Below are positions 60,771 through 64,000 of a DNA stretch of 64,000 nt, piece after piece (the first letter of the stretch is position 1; the number at the start of each line of letters is the position of its first letter). The translations under genes and the position numbers were made by a program. The DNA is from Populus alba (taxonomy: Eukaryota > Streptophyta > Magnoliopsida > Malpighiales > Salicaceae): positions 4,179,157-4,243,156 of the forward strand of contig NC_133301.1 of NCBI RefSeq assembly GCF_005239225.2, read 5' to 3'. The notes beneath the pieces are model-generated. The model saw only the letters and a program-made list of their open reading frames with translations, did not search any database and had not been told where the DNA came from.

Positions 60771-62693
60771 TGGAGATTTAAAAACAAATAAACTTAATAA
60801 GATAAGAAGGATATCCAAAATCTCTGGGCAACGATCTTTGGATCCAAGCATTTCTACATTGGTGTAGATTACTTTATGTTTGCAATAAGGTGTAGTAGTT
60901 CTGTTAAGATTACTAAGCTCCATACCCCTAAAAGATTTTCGTTTGAACCTTTTTTTAAAAAAGAAAATAAAAATTACTGTATGTTATTTTCACTAAAAAA
61001 TAAATTAGTGCTGAATTGGGATAAAGTACAAGAATTATATGATCTTTCTTATGAAGAATTATATGTTTTTGCAATAAAAGTTTTTATCAATAATTCAATT
61101 GAAATCATCATTTTGAGTTTTCTTTTTTTTTACCATTTCTCCCGTAATTGTCCTTGCAATTCTTTAAGCAACATCATGTTATCGAAGAATTTTTCCCTTA
61201 AAGGTGCTTTCGATAAACTATATTTTAGTCTACGTACTTTCATAATGTTTCACTTCAATCTAGGACTACTTTTTCTTTGTTTTAATTGGATAAATTGAAA
61301 AATTAGCATTTAAAATGCAAATAAATGGCCAAATGAAACAGAATAAAAAAAGGTTTTTGTAAAATAATATACTTATAGATTTTGCTTTTGCGATTGGAAA
61401 GCGCAATAAAATTTTTAATTGATATCGCGATTCACAACCACAATAATTATTTAAATTTAGGCTCAACCAGTCAACCGTTCATTAAACTAGTAGACCAGTT
61501 CATAAGTAAAGTTACAAAATTATCAAACTAGGCACCAAGGAAAGATTTTAAAAATCTAAAAATCCAACGATCTAAAAATAGTCTTCAAAAACACGTGTAA
61601 ATATTTAAGTGCGATCTAACAATTAGATCAAAAGTTATGGTTATTTTGGGCCATCATTTTGGTTTGTATAACTAAACCTCTTCCAAAACCTAAACTTGTT
61701 CTATTAGTTCATAAATATATCTGTTAGGCTATCCACATAATTTATTTGGAAACAAATTTTATCTAATTATAGTATACTCACATCTGACTGCTCAAAATTA
61801 TCTATAAGAAGTGAGAACTAATATGTTGTTAAGATTTTAATTGGAGTATGTTTTATGTCTACAAGTTGAATAAAGATATATATTTTTTATTTATAAAACA
61901 TATTTGAAAGATTTAAGAATAATGGAATGGCTTATATTTTCTCTTAACCAATCTTTTACACACACACATATATATATATATAATAGAAAGAATAAATTAT
62001 AAAATTATAGTTTTTGTATTAAAATATTAACTAGTTATACAACTATATCAAATCGGTTAATCAATTGATAGTTATCACACTTCAAAAACATAATATATTT
62101 AAATATTATTATTTTAAAACATAATAATTATCCTGGGCCTCTTAAAAATAACAATATTTAAGTAAATATTACATTTTAAAAATGTGATAAGATGGAAGTG
62201 CACTTTAGTATTATTGTGGCAAAACTTCTAATTTATTTTTCAAATCCGTTTTAATTGGAAAAATTCCTCCCTTTTTATACGTTCTGTTCCTCTCTCTTTC
62301 TTTTGTGGTCAATCAATTGTATCGCACCCTCGGGAATCGGTACCAGTGCTGCGGTCGCAACGGAGGGTTGCGTCATAATCATTAGTCATAAAGTACTGCA
62401 TGCCATGATGTTGAAGGTGACAAAAAAAGAAGATAATTGAATCAAAAGACACTTTATTAGTTGGCCTGTGAAAGAAATTAAAAAGACCCTTTATAAAGAG
62501 GTTACAGTTCATCAATTCATATAATGGGATTTATTATTTGTACACTTTTACACTCATAGTAGCACGAAGTGCCCGTCAAACATACCGTCAAACAAAACAT
62601 CTGAGTAGCAATCATATTAGAAATCGCAGAAAGAAAAAAAGAAGAAGAAGAAACCTGAACAGAAATTAATCAGGAGGTAAATTAATTAAAATA
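60771..62693. other. AT-rich intergenic DNA with a microsatellite at 61959-61982
   Basis: A (CA)n(TA)n microsatellite lies at about 61959-61982. Open frames at 60876-61298 (plus) and 62255-62440 (plus) have no recognisable domain and no conserved motif, so I do not call them genes. The last part is the 3' flank of the kinase gene. Confidence 0.45.
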
Positions 62694-64000
62694 CTAAAAA
62701 GGGGAAGAAAACTCCAGACCTAATACACAAGAACTCGTCTTCAAAACAGACTCTAGGGTTTTCGATACTTCATTTGCACATGGTCGAGCAGTGGGCTCAG
62801 TCGCTGTGCATTGTAGAGCCAAATTCATCGTCTCGACCATCTCATTCTCATTAATCGATGCATTCCTTCTTATCGTTGGATCAATCCACATATCTAGATG
62901 ACAATCCGAGTAGCAATAACGGGCCCACTTGACGATGCTCTCGTGCACGCCAAATTCAGCATCCGCCGGGCCTTTTCCGGTTAATAATTCAATAAGGACG
63001 AGACCAAATCCATACATGTCGCTCTTCTCAGATATGTCTTTAGTGTCTCTGGTTTCTACAAGACGGAAGTAATATAACCTAATGTTAAGTTTATGGTGTA
63101 CATGCATGGACATAAAGCAAGACCATGCATTAGCCAAGGTATTATGGATTACACATGCAAATTGATTTTTTTTTTCTTTTGAAGATATATAAGCATGCGG
63201 ATTCTTTTAATATTATCACATCTTTGCCAAAGAAGAATGGCTAGCATTTTTCATATATATTAATTAGAAGGTCCCGAAGTGCCCCACATTTTCATAAACA
63301 ATCCAATTAATCTGATAAGTTTTGAGAAGTGTAGGCTTAGAAAATAGTAAACTAGTACTAATAATGTAGTTTTACCTGACGACACTAATAATTTAAGGTT
63401 GACGCGTGCATGGACAGAACCTTTTAGCATGCCCATAGCGCATAATTGGACTTTTGTTTACATCCCTATGACTGCTAGATTCTTATTGGTCAACTAAAGT
63501 AATTAAAACAAAGAAGTAAAACTTACTATTTTTCTGACAAATGTATACCTCTTTAATTATTCCTAATGTTTGGATTACCATTCAGATACAGTTTATTACC
63601 GTTGGTAGCAAGGAGAGAAATAGACCAGTTACCTGGGGCAGCATAAGCTGAAGAAATGAAGCTCTTGGTACTGTTGTCGATGGAAAACGAGCCGGGAAGG
63701 CTTACTATGAGATGCGGTTCATATTTTCCATCAACGATAATTTTTCCTGGTGACAAGTAACCAACAAGAACTCTCGGCGAACAATAACAATGCAAGAATC
63801 GGAGGGCTTTTGCGATCCCGATTGCAATTTGTTGCCGTCGTTGCCAACTTAAACTCCGAAGAACTTCACTCAATTGTTTTCCATCTATGTATTCATGCAC
63901 AACATATGCACCCTTGTTGGACCGGCATAGTCCAAATAACTTGACAATGTTAGGATGCTGGAGCTTGCCAAGTTCAGCAACTTCGGACGGCGGAACTGAG
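62694..64000 (-). CDS. SKM1: SKM1-like LRR receptor pseudokinase, 3' part (gene continues past the window)
   Basis: Two exons. Exon A runs from beyond 64000 to 63633; exon B is 63055-62694 (TAG at 62694). The intron is 63632-63056 (577 bp), with CCAG|GTAACT and CTTGTAG|AAACC, and the join gives the codons for PETRDTKDISEKSDMYGFGL. The visible part is the kinase-like domain: LGKLQHPNIVKLFGLCRSNK, AYVVHEYIDGKQLSEVLRSL, IAIGIAKALRFLHCYCS, ELLTGKGPADAEFG and ARPCANEVSKTLESVL. The catalytic HRD is VGY (RVLVGYLSPGKIIVDG), its Asn is Lys, and DFG is VSL (HLIVSLPG), so it should not be an active kinase; APE is kept. This matches Arabidopsis SKM1 (At2g25790), a receptor for CLE45 in pollen tubes. No damage is visible. 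LRR and membrane parts lie outside the window. Confidence 0.88.

Noticed and set aside
1..64000. tRNA or rRNA genes
   Set aside because: None recognised by eye. The only tRNA-like signals are short retrotransposon primer-binding sites. A covariance-model scan would be decisive.

Overview
The window is plant nuclear DNA: AT-rich, intron-containing, and dominated by nested transposable elements. The dispersed-repeat signatures near 8.4 kb and 60.6 kb look like repeats I know from poplar and willow, and the receptor kinase at the right end is a eudicot SKM1-type gene. I therefore favour Populus or a close relative (Salicaceae). This is inference from memory; no database was searched.

Left block (1-8163): a decayed copia-type LTR element on the minus strand. 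Its 3' LTR runs off the left edge and its 5' LTR is at 7185-8163. A LINE relic sits inside it (1328 to about 6345), and a hAT/zf-MYM1-type DNA transposon (2616-6139, with a perfect 8-bp target duplication) sits inside the LINE. The layers are copia, then LINE, then hAT. From 8.2 to 14.1 kb there is mostly featureless AT-rich DNA plus a decayed plant-mobile-domain (MAIN-like) pseudogene.

Central block (14.2-32.7 kb): the most interesting part, a head-to-tail array of nine near-identical units of about 2107 bp. Each unit carries, on the plus strand, a TATA box and an intronless gene for a 141-residue secreted six-cysteine protein. Its cysteine pattern (C-x10-C-x17-CC-x9-C-x31-C) fits the prolamin-like / ECA1 / EC1-DD11-type family of plant reproductive secreted proteins. 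Four copies are intact (5, 6, 8, 9). Five carry single-base frameshifts, mostly in homopolymer runs. Both array edges are older, diverged partial units.

Right-centre block (33.6-55.6 kb): a gag-only Ty3/gypsy element whose gag has been joined directly to a truncated 3' LTR. Its 5' LTR was split by a 17.6-kb Tat/Ogre-type gypsy element (36754-54380, target duplication ATTAT). The Ogre-type element has both LTRs, a primer-binding site, an extra ORF before gag, gag-protease, a frame-compatible intron between protease and reverse transcriptase, RT/RNase H, a second (archaeal-type) RNase H, integrase, and a 60-bp/180-bp hierarchical tandem repeat in its 3' untranslated region. It is dead: many in-frame stops, a 50-bp duplication in RT and a deletion over the integrase catalytic Glu region.

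Right end: a diverged Tat-type LTR relic (about 56.8-59.3 kb), a dispersed repeat, then the 3' part of an SKM1-like LRR receptor pseudokinase gene on the minus strand (62694 to beyond 64000). Apart from the array genes and SKM1, I see no intact host gene in the window.
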